Position numbers and translations under genes: made by a program. A model generated the notes under the pieces. That model worked only from the letters and a program-made list of their open reading frames with translations, did not search any database and was not told where the DNA came from. A DNA stretch of 64,000 nt, taken from NCBI RefSeq assembly GCF_024346455.1, contig NZ_JAGQCY010000003.1, positions 62,001 to 126,000 on the forward strand, given 5' to 3'. This document shows positions 43,234-52,441 of this stretch, in pieces; within the stretch, counting starts at the first letter, position 1; every line of letters starts with the position of its first letter. Source of the DNA: Cyanobium sp. Aljojuca 7A6. Its GTDB lineage: Bacteria; Cyanobacteriota; Cyanobacteriia; PCC-6307; Cyanobiaceae.

Positions 43234-43806
43234 ATGGCTTTCATCGAAAAGGTCCCCAGCGTCGTCTTCAAGACCCGTGTGCGCGATGAATCCGTGCCCG
43301 GCCCCAACCCCTTCCGCTGGCAGGACTTGAGCACCGACGACATCTTCAAAGGCAAGAAGGTCGTGGTGTTCTCCCTCCCCGGCGCTTTCACCCCCACCTG
43401 CTCCTCCAACCACCTGCCCCGTTACGAGGCTCTGCTCGAGGAGTTCAAGGGCCTGGGCGTCGACAGCATCGTCTGCGTGTCGGTCAACGACGCCTTCGTG
43501 ATGTACCAGTGGGGCAAGCAGGTGGGCGCCGACAAGGTGTTCCTGTTACCCGACGGCAACGGTGAGTTCACCCGCAAGATGGGCATGCTTGTCGAGAAGG
43601 GCAACCTGGGCTTCGGTGAGCGCTCCTGGCGTTATTCGATGCTCGTCAACGACGGCACGATTGAAAAGATGTTCGTGGAGCCCGGGCTCGAGGACAACTG
43701 CCCCACCGACCCGTTCGAGTGCTCCGATGCCGACACCATGCTGGCCTATCTGAAGGGCACCTCCCCCGCCGGCGTGTCCGCCCCCAGCCGCGAGTTCGTC
43801 GGCTGA
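43234..43806 (+). CDS. Type II peroxiredoxin
   Basis: A 190-residue thiol peroxidase. The peroxidatic Cys56 lies in [20 protein letters not shown], and no resolving cysteine of the classical 2-Cys type is placed near the C-terminus; Cys155 in [12 protein letters not shown] is a possible partner. It reduces H2O2 and alkyl hydroperoxides using glutaredoxin or thioredoxin. A strong terminator follows 34 bases after the stop. Confidence 0.93.
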   Translation: MAFIEKVPSVVFKTRVRDESVPGPNPFRWQDLSTDDIFKGKKVVVFSLPGAFTPTCSSNHLPRYEALLEEFKGLGVDSIVCVSVNDAFVMYQWGKQVGADKVFLLPDGNGEFTRKMGMLVEKGNLGFGERSWRYSMLVNDGTIEKMFVEPGLEDNCPTDPFECSDADTMLAYLKGTSPAGVSAPSREFVG

Positions 43807-43840
43807 AGCCGCCACAGGGCTGGCCTGATCAGGCTCCGTC

Positions 43841-43870
43841 CCCCGCTCCTTCTCCGGAGCGGGGTTTTTT
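43841..43870 (+). terminator. Rho-independent terminator after the peroxiredoxin gene
   Basis: Nine-base perfect stem CCCCGCTCC/GGAGCGGGG (43841-43849 with 43856-43864), six-base loop, followed directly by six T's (43865-43870). Confidence 0.93.
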
Positions 43871-43924
43871 CATGCCCCGAATCGATGCCGGTTCAGCGCC
43901 TCTGGGTCAGCATGGATCCAACGG

Positions 43925-45145
43925 ATGGTGGTGGCTGAGGCGGTGAAGCTGGAGACGGCAACGCCAACCTTTCGCTTCCGGCCCCTGGGTCCGGGTCGTT
44001 TCTTCATGGCGGCCTTCCTGGCGTTCTGGCTGTGCGGCTGGCTGGCGGGCGAGGTCTTCGCCTTGTCGCTTCTCTGGAGGTTTCTCAGCACGTTTCTGTC
44101 CACCGGCCAGGGGGCGCTGCCGGCGGCCCTGTTTCTGCTGGTCTGGGTCAGCTTCTGGAGTGTCGGTGGCGCCGCCGCCCTGCACCATCTCCTCCGCGCC
44201 ATCTGGTCGGAGGATCGGCTCAGCGTCGCGGCGGACGGGAGTCTGGAGCGGCGGGTGCAGCTGGGACCCTTCCGCCACCGGCGTGCCCTGCCCCGGGGGG
44301 GCATTCTTCGTTTCCAGGTACGTGATGGGGGCCTCGGGGGGCCGCTGGTGGCCGAGCTGCCCGGCCGCAGCCTCGAGATCACCCGACTCGGCAGCCTGCA
44401 GCAGCGGCAGGAGGCCGCCGAGCAACTCAACCGGCTTCTGGGTCTGTCTCCGGCGGATCCAGGCGATCAGCCCTCGGCCCCGGCGGTCCTGCCGGCGGGC
44501 TGGCAGGAGCTGACCCCCTCCTTCGGCAGTCCGCTGCTGGTGCCCGATTTGGCCCAGCGGCGGCGGCATCGCCTCGTCATGGGCCTGATCAATCTGGTGC
44601 TCTGGGGCCTGTTGGCCCTGTTGGTGCGTGGCGGCGGTTCCGGGCCCGGGTTCTGGGCGATGGGGATTCCGCTAGCGCTGGTGGTCTTGGCCTGTGGCTG
44701 GGCCCAGGTGTGGCTGACCTATGGCCGCCGCGAATGGCGTCTGGAGCCCAGGCTGCTGGTATTGCAGCGTCGGTTTGGTCATGGCCTGCGGACCTTGGGG
44801 GAAGGCCGGGCCCTGGAGTTGATCGAGTTGGTCGATTCCGATGGGGATCGCTCCTATCGGTTGCAGGCCACCCGGACCCCCGGTAACCCCCTGCGGATCG
44901 CTCATCACAGCAGTGATCCGTCCACCCTGCGCCAGCTGGGGGCCTGGCTGGCGGCGCGCTCCCATGTGCCGTTCGAGGATCGGGTGCCCACCGAAGCACA
45001 ACGCCGGGAGCAACGGACCGCTGAACTGGAGCGCCTTCGCCAGCAGCTGGTCGCCTCCGGGCGCCTGGGTCGCTGGGCGGCCAAGCAGCTTGATAAGACC
45101 GTGGCGACCGGGGCCGGCCGGGTGAAACAGCGGCCTGAAAACTGA
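43925..45145 (+). CDS. Membrane protein of unknown function with an internal duplication
   Basis: A 406-residue protein of two similar halves. Each half has a pair of hydrophobic helices (about 25-75 and 220-262) followed by a beta-rich, PH-like cytoplasmic segment (WSEDRLSVAADGSLERRVQ; YGRREWRLEPRLLVLQRRFG). It ends with a basic coiled helix (EAQRREQRTAELERLRQQL). I do not recognise the family. It starts 55 bases after the peroxiredoxin terminator, so it has its own promoter. Confidence 0.65.
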   Translation: MVVAEAVKLETATPTFRFRPLGPGRFFMAAFLAFWLCGWLAGEVFALSLLWRFLSTFLSTGQGALPAALFLLVWVSFWSVGGAAALHHLLRAIWSEDRLSVAADGSLERRVQLGPFRHRRALPRGGILRFQVRDGGLGGPLVAELPGRSLEITRLGSLQQRQEAAEQLNRLLGLSPADPGDQPSAPAVLPAGWQELTPSFGSPLLVPDLAQRRRHRLVMGLINLVLWGLLALLVRGGGSGPGFWAMGIPLALVVLACGWAQVWLTYGRREWRLEPRLLVLQRRFGHGLRTLGEGRALELIELVDSDGDRSYRLQATRTPGNPLRIAHHSSDPSTLRQLGAWLAARSHVPFEDRVPTEAQRREQRTAELERLRQQLVASGRLGRWAAKQLDKTVATGAGRVKQRPEN

Positions 45146-45518
45146 CCAAACCCAGGCCTTGTCTGCCGACAGATGGCCCGATCCGCCGGGTTGGAGTCGA
45201 CAACTCGCGCCGTCTGATGGAATCCCAGGCGATGGCCTTCGCCGCTTCGATGTGCCTGAGGCCAACCGGATCATCATCCAGTGATGACAGCCATCGGCCC
45301 TTGCTCCCTGGTCACCCGATTTTCACCTTCCGTCAACATCTCCCTGGGAGCCTTCCGATCTAGGCGCGAAAGGCAAGGCCGCAAGTGGTTGTTCTCCGGA
45401 GAGAAACAGCTAGGATTTTGTGGCAACTTCCTGGAGATTTGCCGCAGACGCGCTCGATAACCATCCCGCTTCTGCCACAGATCAGCATGACCCCTCATGG
45501 AGATGGTGAACGGGTTCG
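45146..45518. other. Gene-free leader region before the GGDEF-EAL gene
   Basis: 373 bases without a supportable ORF. It holds a 10-base palindrome TCTCCGGAGA (45393-45402) and a -10-like TAGGAT (45411-45416), which together could form an operator and promoter for the gene at 45519. No tRNA fold was found. Confidence 0.5.
45393..45416 (+). promoter_or_regulatory. Candidate operator/promoter of the GGDEF-EAL gene
   Basis: Perfect palindrome TCTCCGGAGA, then eight bases, then TAGGAT. It lies about 100 bases before the ATG. A weak call resting on placement and symmetry only. Confidence 0.3.
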
Positions 45519-47702
45519 ATGGGTTTTTCAGACACGTTTCCTTTCCTGCATCCGGTTCTCGGGATGCGACGGCTCAGAGAAGTGATCACCGATACCGAGA
45601 GAGGTCAAGAGCCTTCCCTTGACGCTCGCGCTCAGCCACTCACCACAGTTGTTGGACCTGTCCCCGCTGGTCTTGGGGCCTGGTCGGGGAGCCAGCTGAT
45701 TTTCGAATCCTTGCCGGACCCCTTTCTTTTGCTGGTGCCCGAGAAGAGCCCCTCTGGCACGATCGTCAACTTTGTCTGCGTGTATGCCAACGCTCCAGCC
45801 TGCGCCCTGCACGGCCGCACGCAGCAAGGGATGCTGGGGACGCGTCTGTTGGATGTTCAACCGTCCACCGACCTCTTCACCCATGGCCTCCTTGTCATGG
45901 AGACGGGGCAGGCTGCTGTTATCGAAGGGCTCGATGGGTCCGGCCATGGGGGGACTCTCCCCAGGCACCCTGCCGAGATCCGCCTGTTTCTTGCCAACGG
46001 GCTTCTCTGCTGCCTCTGGCGGCAGGCCAGCCCTGGGAGGGAGATTCCGCCACAGTCGGCGGTGGCGGAGCGGCGCTATCGCCTGCTGGCGCGTCACGCC
46101 TCCGATGTGGTCGTCGAAGTGGACAGCGATCATCGGATCGTCTGGGTCTCCGAGTCGATCGAAGCCAGGCTGGGCTGGTCTGCCGCCGCCCTGCTCGGCA
46201 CGCCCGCCATCGCCTTTGTGCACCGGGACGACCGTGGCCGGGCCCTGCGCGCTGGCCTCGGCCGTTCGGGCCAGGGTTCGTTCCAGGGGGATCTTCGGAT
46301 CTTGTGTGCCGACGGGGGCTGGCGCTGGATGGGGGGCAGCGCCCATCCCCTGCCGCTGGAGAACGCTGGAGGCTTGGTGCTGTCCTTCCGTGACATCCAC
46401 GACGAGCTAAGGATCCGCGCCGAGCTGGAGCACAGCCTTCAGCACGACCCCATGACCGGCCTGGCTGTCCGCAGTCTCGCCCTGGATCGGATCCGACGCG
46501 CCCTCGACGGGCTGGAGGGCACGGGGTCGACGCTGGCGGTGTTGAGCATCGGCGTGGACGGCCTCACCCAGGTCAACGATGCCCTCACCCATGTGGGAGG
46601 CGACAAACTGATCGCCTTTCTGGCAGCGCGGATCGTCAGGGAGATCGGCCACCCCGAGCACGTGGGTCGGGGCACCGGAGACGAATTCATCGTGCTGCTG
46701 TGCGATCCGGCTTCCGGTGTCGAGGCCACCCTCACTGCCGAGAGGGTCCTGAGGGCCTGCCGTGCACCGATCACCATCGGCGGCCAGCGCATCGATCCCA
46801 CGGTGAGCATCGGCATCGCCACCGCCGGGGCCGGTGCCCTTCCCGATGAACTGCTGCGGGACGCCAGTCTGGCGATGCGTCAGGCCAAGGCCCGCGGCCG
46901 CAACTGCTTCGCCCTGCTGGACGACGAGCTGGCCACCGAAGCCCACACCCTCCTGCTGTTCGCGGCAGAAATCCAGCGGGGGCTGCTGATGGGGGAGTTC
47001 GCGGCCTGGTACATGCCGATCGTGGCGTTCGACACCGGCCAGGTCACCGGCTACGAGGCCCTGGCCCGTTGGGTGCGGCCCGATGGCATCGAAGTGGAAC
47101 CGAGCAACTTTCTGCCCTGCGCCGAGTGCCGTGGTCTGATCTCACGCATCGACCTGCTGGTACTGCGGCAGGCCCTGGCGGCGCTTTCCCTGCTCCCCCC
47201 GTCCCTCACCATGGCGGTGAACGTGTCCGCGGCCACCCTTGCCCTGCCGGATTACCCCCGCCTGGTGAGCGAAGCCCTGCGGGCGGCCGGGGTGCTCCCG
47301 CAGCGTCTGCACCTGGAGGTCACCGAGACAGCCCTCATCACCGTGACCGACCGCATCAGCCAGCAGATCCAGCAGCTGGCCTCCAGTGGGGTGCGTTGGT
47401 ATGTGGATGACTTTGGCACCGGTTACTCGTCGATCAGCCATCTGCGGGATCTGCCGATCGCCGGGCTGAAGCTGGATCGCTCCTTCACCTGCGCCATGCG
47501 CGCCAAGGACACCAAAAGTCTGCGGCTGGCCCAGGCGCTGGTGGGGATGGCCGAAGGACTGGAGCTCGACACCGTGGCTGAAGGGGTGGAAACCCTTGAG
47601 GAGGCTCGCCTGCTCGCCTCCCAGGGCTGGCTGCATGGTCAGGGCTGGCTCTACGGCAAGGCGGCCCCCCTGCGGCTGGATCCCGTTCCGGTTCGGAACT
47701 GA
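45519..47702 (+). CDS. PAS-GGDEF-EAL protein, probable c-di-GMP phosphodiesterase
   Basis: A 727-residue protein. Two PAS-like segments lie at about 55-165 and 185-300. A diguanylate-cyclase-like domain follows (about 305-460) in which the signature reads GRGTGDEF (residues from about 383) instead of GGDEF or GGEEF. The EAL domain (about 470-715) is complete: GYEALARW (E513), LHLEVTETA, DDFGTGYSSISHLRDLP (D630, D631), LKLDRSF and VAEGVET. It most likely hydrolyses c-di-GMP, with the GGDEF part acting as a GTP sensor or being inactive. No membrane helix is seen. Confidence 0.88.
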   Translation: MGFSDTFPFLHPVLGMRRLREVITDTERGQEPSLDARAQPLTTVVGPVPAGLGAWSGSQLIFESLPDPFLLLVPEKSPSGTIVNFVCVYANAPACALHGRTQQGMLGTRLLDVQPSTDLFTHGLLVMETGQAAVIEGLDGSGHGGTLPRHPAEIRLFLANGLLCCLWRQASPGREIPPQSAVAERRYRLLARHASDVVVEVDSDHRIVWVSESIEARLGWSAAALLGTPAIAFVHRDDRGRALRAGLGRSGQGSFQGDLRILCADGGWRWMGGSAHPLPLENAGGLVLSFRDIHDELRIRAELEHSLQHDPMTGLAVRSLALDRIRRALDGLEGTGSTLAVLSIGVDGLTQVNDALTHVGGDKLIAFLAARIVREIGHPEHVGRGTGDEFIVLLCDPASGVEATLTAERVLRACRAPITIGGQRIDPTVSIGIATAGAGALPDELLRDASLAMRQAKARGRNCFALLDDELATEAHTLLLFAAEIQRGLLMGEFAAWYMPIVAFDTGQVTGYEALARWVRPDGIEVEPSNFLPCAECRGLISRIDLLVLRQALAALSLLPPSLTMAVNVSAATLALPDYPRLVSEALRAAGVLPQRLHLEVTETALITVTDRISQQIQQLASSGVRWYVDDFGTGYSSISHLRDLPIAGLKLDRSFTCAMRAKDTKSLRLAQALVGMAEGLELDTVAEGVETLEEARLLASQGWLHGQGWLYGKAAPLRLDPVPVRN

Positions 47703-47708
47703 ACCCTC

Positions 47709-48461
47709 TCAGCCCGTTGCCGTGCAGAGTTCCGCGCAGCAGGCCGCAAAGACCACCGCTGGATCAACAGCCCCGCTGATGGGTCGGCCGATCACCAGGT
47801 GGCTGGCGCCGGCCGCCACCGCCGCTGCCGGTGTCATCACCCGCTTCTGGTCGGCCACTGCGCTGCCGGCGGGGCGGATGCCGGGGGTCACCAGAGTGAA
47901 GGGCTGGGGATGGGCGGCCCGCAGGCCCGCCACCTCCCATGGGGAGCACACCGCTCCGGTGAGGCCCGCCGCCGCTGCCATCGCGGCCAGCTGGGCCGCG
48001 TAGTCAGCCAGCGGCGTCGTGATGGCCAGCTCCTGCCGGAAGCGGTCGGGATCCCAGCTGGTCAGTACGGTCACCGCCAGCAGGGTGGGGGCGCCGAGGC
48101 CTTCCTGGGCGGCCCCCTCCAGTGCCGCCGTCTGGGCGGCGGCCAGGGCCTCACCGCCGGCGCCGGCGTGCACCGTGATCAGCTCGGCCCCCAGGCGGGC
48201 GGCACTGCGGCAGGCGCCGGCCATGGTGGCGGGGATGTCGTGGAACTTCAGGTCCAGGAACACCCGCAGACCCCGCCCCCTCAGCTCCCGCACCACCTCT
48301 GGCCCGGCGGCGGTGAACAGCTCAAGGCCCACCTTCACCCAGCGCAGCGACGGGATCGCTGTCACCAGCGCCAGGGCCTCGTCGCTGGTGCCGCGGTCGA
48401 GGGCCAGGATGATCTGATCGGCGGGGTCGACCACCGCCGTGGTGCGTTCAGCGGCTGCCAT
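47709..48461 (-). CDS. pyrF: Orotidine 5'-phosphate decarboxylase PyrF
   Basis: A 250-residue TIM-barrel enzyme that decarboxylates OMP to UMP in pyrimidine synthesis. The catalytic signature is [16 protein letters not shown] (K and D pairs), with [16 protein letters not shown] near the start and [12 protein letters not shown] at the phosphate site. One-base overlap with tyrS (TGATG). Convergent with the GGDEF-EAL gene six bases away. Confidence 0.96.
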   Translation of the reverse strand: MAAAERTTAVVDPADQIILALDRGTSDEALALVTAIPSLRWVKVGLELFTAAGPEVVRELRGRGLRVFLDLKFHDIPATMAGACRSAARLGAELITVHAGAGGEALAAAQTAALEGAAQEGLGAPTLLAVTVLTSWDPDRFRQELAITTPLADYAAQLAAMAAAAGLTGAVCSPWEVAGLRAAHPQPFTLVTPGIRPAGSAVADQKRVMTPAAAVAAGASHLVIGRPISGAVDPAVVFAACCAELCTATG

Positions 48462-49765
48462 CAGGCCACCAGCCGCCGGAAGGTCTTTTTGCCGAGCTGC
48501 AGCACCTTGCCGGCCAATTCCTCCGGGCTGCTGAATTCCTGGTTTGGGTCGCTCAGCTTCTCGCCGTCCAGCTTCACGCCGCCGCCCTGGATCTGGCGCC
48601 GCCCTTCGCTGCTGCTGGCGCAGACCTGCAGGGCGCTGAGCAGATAGAAGGCCTTCAGGGGGAAGGCCAGCCCGGCCAGGGAGGCCTCGGGCACGCTGTC
48701 CGCGCCTAATTCTCCCGATAACTTGCCCGCTCCGGAAAGGCCGGCGGTCACCAGCCCGGCGGCATCGGTCTGGGCCTGCCGTGCAGCCGCACGCCCATGG
48801 CGCGTGGCGGTCACCTCCAGGGCCATCGCCTTCTGCCGCTCCCGGAGCTCAGAAGGCAGCGCCGCCGTGTCCAGGTCGGTGAGCAGGGTGAGGTAGTCCT
48901 CCACCACCGTGTCCGGCAGCTTCTCGAGCTTGGAATACATCGAGAGGGGGTCTTCCGTCAGCCCCACCGTGTTGCCCAGGCTCTTGCTCATCTTCTGAAC
49001 CCCATCAAGACCAGGCAGGATCGGCAACAGCAGGCCGAACTGGGGCCGCTGGCCGAAATGGCGCTGCATGTCGCGCCCCATCGCCACGTTGAACTTCTGG
49101 TCGGTGCCGCCCAGTTCGAGGTCGGCCTGCACCGCCACCGAGTCATAGCCCTGCAACAGGGGGTAGAGGAACTCATGCAGGCTGATGGGGGTGCCCGAGC
49201 CGTAGCGGTTGGCGAAATCCTCCTTGGCCAGCATCTGGCCCACGGTGCTGATCCCCAGCAGTTCGATCACCTGGGGCAGATCGAGGCCGGTGAGCCACTC
49301 GGAGTTGCGCCGCACCTCCAGCCGGCCGGGGGTCTCGAAATCAAGCAGAGCCCGTTCGGGCGGCTGACCCTGGCCCAGCTGGGCCAGGTAGGTGGCGGCA
49401 TTGGCCTCCACCGCCGCCGCGTCGAGCTGCACCCGGGTGCTGCTCTTGCCGGTGGGATCGCCGATGCGGGCCGTGAAGTCGCCGATGATCAGAACCGCCG
49501 TATGGCCGGCGTTCTGAAAGGCCCGCAGCTTGCGGAACAGCAGGCTGTGACCCAGGTGGATGTCGCTGCCGGTGGGGTCGATGCCCAGCTTCACCCGCAG
49601 CGGCCGCCCTTGGTGCGCCGACTCCGCCAGCCTGGCCTCCAGGCGCTGGTCGGGGTCGGGATCCCGGCCGGCGGGAAACAGGTCGGCGATGCCACGGGCC
49701 AGGGCTTCAGGCAGGGCCGGCAACGCCGTTGGTTCCGCCTGCTTCGCCGGGATTGCTTCGCCCAT
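48461..49765 (-). CDS. tyrS: Tyrosyl-tRNA synthetase TyrS
   Basis: A 434-residue class I aminoacyl-tRNA synthetase. The HIGH motif appears as HLGHS ([20 protein letters not shown]), the second as KMSKSLGN, with the S4-like RNA-binding domain at the C-terminus ([13 protein letters not shown]). The longer [11 protein letters not shown] form marks the TyrRS-Z type found in many bacteria. Start ATG 49765; a TTG one codon earlier is possible. It overlaps pyrF by one base, so the two are coupled. Confidence 0.96.
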   Translation of the reverse strand: MGEAIPAKQAEPTALPALPEALARGIADLFPAGRDPDPDQRLEARLAESAHQGRPLRVKLGIDPTGSDIHLGHSLLFRKLRAFQNAGHTAVLIIGDFTARIGDPTGKSSTRVQLDAAAVEANAATYLAQLGQGQPPERALLDFETPGRLEVRRNSEWLTGLDLPQVIELLGISTVGQMLAKEDFANRYGSGTPISLHEFLYPLLQGYDSVAVQADLELGGTDQKFNVAMGRDMQRHFGQRPQFGLLLPILPGLDGVQKMSKSLGNTVGLTEDPLSMYSKLEKLPDTVVEDYLTLLTDLDTAALPSELRERQKAMALEVTATRHGRAAARQAQTDAAGLVTAGLSGAGKLSGELGADSVPEASLAGLAFPLKAFYLLSALQVCASSSEGRRQIQGGGVKLDGEKLSDPNQEFSSPEELAGKVLQLGKKTFRRLVA

Positions 49766-49819
49766 CAACGCCAGCTGCCTGCCTGGGGCGATGGTAGGCA
49801 GCCACGGTGCATCGCCTGT

Positions 49820-51196
49820 TCAGCCCAGCAGGGCTGCCACGGCGGCCGCGGCCCTTTCGCCACTGTCCACGGCACCCTCGAAGAAGCCCGGCCAACGCTC
49901 CGCCACCTCCGTGCCGGCCCAGAACACCCGGCCATGGGGCCGCAGCAGGGCGTCGCCGCTGCGGGTCCACAGCCCCGGGGGCATCCAGGCGGCAAAGGCA
50001 CCACCGATGAAAGGTTCCTCGGGCCAGTTCTTCTCCATGTACTCCAGCGGCTCCAGGGCCATGGGGCCGAAGTACGCGGCCAGGTCGTCGAGCACGGCGG
50101 CCCGGCGCTGCTCCGCCCCCAGGGCCGCCCAGCGCTCCCGGCGGCGACCCACCACGAAGGCGGCGAGCACCCCGAGGCCCGTCTCCGGGTCGGAGCTGTC
50201 GGCGCAGAGCTCTACCCAGGGTCGATCGCCGATGCCGATGCCGGAGAGCCCCGTCTCCCGCCACCAGGGACGCCCATAGGCGATCAGAACCTTGGTGCAG
50301 TTCCCCATGGCCATCCCCTCCTGCAGGGCGAGACGGTCGTCCGGCAACGCCGGTGTGAAGCGGATGGCGCCCGCCAGCGCCGGTGGCATGGCCACGATCA
50401 CGGCCCTGCAGCGGTGGCTGGAGCGATCGGTGATCACCTCCACAGCCGCCTCTCCCTCGGGCTGATGGATGGCCCGTACGGGCTCCCCCAGCACCAGGGC
50501 GTCCCCCAGGTCGTCGGCGAGCAGAGCTGGCACCTGGCCGGCACCGCCGTGGATCAGGTCCTCCTCGGGGTGGTCCCCCTGGGGCGCCGTGCGCTGTCCC
50601 CAGGCCACGTGCAACAACGACACCTGGTCCGGTTCTGCAGGCCCGAGAAAGCCGACGGCCCGGCAGAAATAGGCGAAATACCAGGCGGCGAAGGGGGTGT
50701 GGGTGTGGGCCTCGATCCAGTCCTGGAAGCTCAGTCGATCGAGGGCGGCGGCGTCGGGATGGCGGTGGGGGTGGCCCTCGGGCAGGGACGCCACCAGCGC
50801 CTGGAACTGATTCAGGGCCGCCATGGCATCGTCCCAGTCGCGGCTCGGGACCGACGGCGGCTGACCCTCAGGGAACCCCTGGAAGAAGCCGCTGAAGGTG
50901 CAGCGATGGGAGCCGAGGCAGAGGACTGTCTCACCGTGGTGGGGCGAGGGGAAACGGCTCAGACCGTGGGCCTCAAGCAGCGCCCCGAAACGGGAGTGGC
51001 TGGGTCCCACCCACTGGCCGCCCAGGTCGACCCACGCCGGCGATCGGGCCTCTTCCAGCTGCAGGGGGGAGCGCACCATGCGCCCCCCTACGGCCTGAGC
51101 CGCCTCAATCACCCTTACCGACAGCCCGGACCGCCGCAACTCCCGCGCCGCCACCAGCCCTGAGAGCCCGGCTCCTACAACGACGACATCGTTCAC
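49820..51196 (-). CDS. FAD-dependent amine oxidase family protein
   Basis: A 458-residue flavoprotein. The dinucleotide-binding motif is VVVVGAGLSGLVAARELRR near the N-terminus, GGRMVRSPLQ follows, and the FAD-closing segment FWAGTEVAERWPGFFEGAVD lies at the end, all typical of monoamine/L-amino-acid oxidases. GTG start. The substrate is unknown. It lies next to a DUF1825 gene (six bases apart on the same strand). Confidence 0.88.
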   Translation of the reverse strand: MNDVVVVGAGLSGLVAARELRRSGLSVRVIEAAQAVGGRMVRSPLQLEEARSPAWVDLGGQWVGPSHSRFGALLEAHGLSRFPSPHHGETVLCLGSHRCTFSGFFQGFPEGQPPSVPSRDWDDAMAALNQFQALVASLPEGHPHRHPDAAALDRLSFQDWIEAHTHTPFAAWYFAYFCRAVGFLGPAEPDQVSLLHVAWGQRTAPQGDHPEEDLIHGGAGQVPALLADDLGDALVLGEPVRAIHQPEGEAAVEVITDRSSHRCRAVIVAMPPALAGAIRFTPALPDDRLALQEGMAMGNCTKVLIAYGRPWWRETGLSGIGIGDRPWVELCADSSDPETGLGVLAAFVVGRRRERWAALGAEQRRAAVLDDLAAYFGPMALEPLEYMEKNWPEEPFIGGAFAAWMPPGLWTRSGDALLRPHGRVFWAGTEVAERWPGFFEGAVDSGERAAAAVAALLG

Positions 51197-51202
51197 AGAG
51201 GT

Positions 51203-51526
51203 TCAGCCTTCGGCTTGCAGTTGGCTTTTCATGCGCTCAAGGGTGAGATTCATCTGCTCGAACATCTTTTCCGGGGTGAGGCCGAACTGGCCCAGCTGGG
51301 TGCGCAGCTGTTCGACGGTGAGCTTGGCCTGGAAGTCCTCGGAGAGTTCGAAGCGCTTCATGAACACCTGATAGCGCTCCATCATCTCCTCCATCCGTTC
51401 GATGTACAGCTTCTTGCCTTCGCGGTCGAACTTGCCGTAGTCGCTGCCCAGCTGCATCAGCTGCTGGTAATCGCTGAACAGCCGCTTCGCCTCGTCCTGG
51501 ACGATCTCGGAGTCGAAGAAAGCCAT
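51203..51526 (-). CDS. DUF1825 family protein
   Basis: A 107-residue, highly charged, mostly helical protein starting MAFFDSEIVQDEAKRLFSDY and ending MNLTLERMKSQLQAEG. This family is nearly confined to cyanobacteria and plastid lineages, and its function is unknown. A much longer in-frame extension upstream is a shadow of the LuxR gene region. ATG at 51526 is the expected start. Confidence 0.88.
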   Translation of the reverse strand: MAFFDSEIVQDEAKRLFSDYQQLMQLGSDYGKFDREGKKLYIERMEEMMERYQVFMKRFELSEDFQAKLTVEQLRTQLGQFGLTPEKMFEQMNLTLERMKSQLQAEG

Positions 51527-51653
51527 GGGGACGTTGGCTCCGGGCTGCTTGCTGAAGAGAACGATTCTGCAGAGGCCGGGGGCACCTGGGGAGTGCGGAT
51601 CCACGTATGGCGGCCCACGCCTCGCCACGGCTGATACCGAATGGGAGTGCGCT

Positions 51654-51682
51654 CCCGCTGAAGATGACCCCTCTTCAGCGGG
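51654..51682. promoter_or_regulatory. Leader hairpin before the LuxR-type regulator
   Basis: Eleven-base perfect stem CCCGCTGAAGA/TCTTCAGCGGG (51654-51664 with 51672-51682), seven-base loop, ending 21 bases before the GTG start of the regulator. No T-run follows. A -10-like TGATACCGAAT lies just upstream at about 51632. It could modulate translation or mRNA stability. Confidence 0.5.
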
Positions 51683-51703
51683 GCGGTCTCGCCCTCTGTT
51701 CCC

Positions 51704-52408
51704 GTGGACCTCACCCCCCTGCTGCACCAGGTGCGTGACGATGTCAGCCAGGGACAGGTTCTGCTCAAAGGGGTCCGGCTGGTGCTCTGCCTGGGCAGCC
51801 GTGCCCAGGTGGCCCTGCTCATGGCGACCCCGGCCCGGATCCTGGGTGCCGCCACCACCGCCACCGAGGGGCTGGCCCTGGTGCGCCAGCACCAACCCAC
51901 CCTGCTCCTGGTCAGCGACCGGTTGGAGCTGGGCTGCGGCGTTGACCTGGTGGTGCAGGTCAAACGCAGCCATCCCGAGGTCCGCACCCTGCTGGTTCTG
52001 ACCCAGGAGCACCAGCTGGCCCTGATCCAGGCGGCCCTGCGCGCCGGCTGCGACGGCATCGTGCCGGAGTCGCGGCTGCTGCACGGCTCCACTCTGCAGG
52101 CCCTGCGCACCGTGCTCGGCGGTGGGATGTATCTCGACCGTTCCCTGGTCCGCGCCCTCCAGACAGGGCAGGAGACCGGCGGCAGGCATGAGGGGCTCAG
52201 CAACCGGGAGCGGCAGGTGCTGGAACGGGTGGTTCAGGGCTTGTCCAATCCCGAGATCGCCGGGGATCTGATGGTGTCTGTCGACACGGTGAAGACCCAT
52301 GTGCGCAACGTGCTGCTCAAGCTGAGGGTCCGCGGTCGCATCCAGGCGGTGGTCACGGGCCTGCAGCTGGGCCTGGTCGACTGGCCCCAACCCGGAGGCA
52401 CCCGCTAA
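51704..52408 (+). CDS. LuxR/NarL-type transcription regulator with atypical receiver
   Basis: A 234-residue protein. The C-terminal DNA-binding domain (about 165-228) has LSNRERQVLERVVQGLSNPE and VDTVKTHVRNVLLKLRVRGR, a standard LuxR helix-turn-helix. The N-terminal half has the length of a receiver domain and a candidate acceptor Asp72 (LLLVSDRLEL), but the acidic pair at the end of the first strand is missing (RLVLCLGSRA, 25-34), so metal-dependent phosphorylation is doubtful. GTG start. A redox cysteine (C29) sits where the acidic pair would be. Confidence 0.82.
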   Translation: MDLTPLLHQVRDDVSQGQVLLKGVRLVLCLGSRAQVALLMATPARILGAATTATEGLALVRQHQPTLLLVSDRLELGCGVDLVVQVKRSHPEVRTLLVLTQEHQLALIQAALRAGCDGIVPESRLLHGSTLQALRTVLGGGMYLDRSLVRALQTGQETGGRHEGLSNRERQVLERVVQGLSNPEIAGDLMVSVDTVKTHVRNVLLKLRVRGRIQAVVTGLQLGLVDWPQPGGTR

Positions 52409-52441
52409 CTTCGGTTTCGACGTGCATGCAGGTGGGCCTCG

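Noticed and set aside
45500-45530. tRNA-like GGTTCGAT (T-loop) near the GGDEF-EAL start
   Set aside because: No acceptor stem, D-arm or anticodon arm can be built around it.
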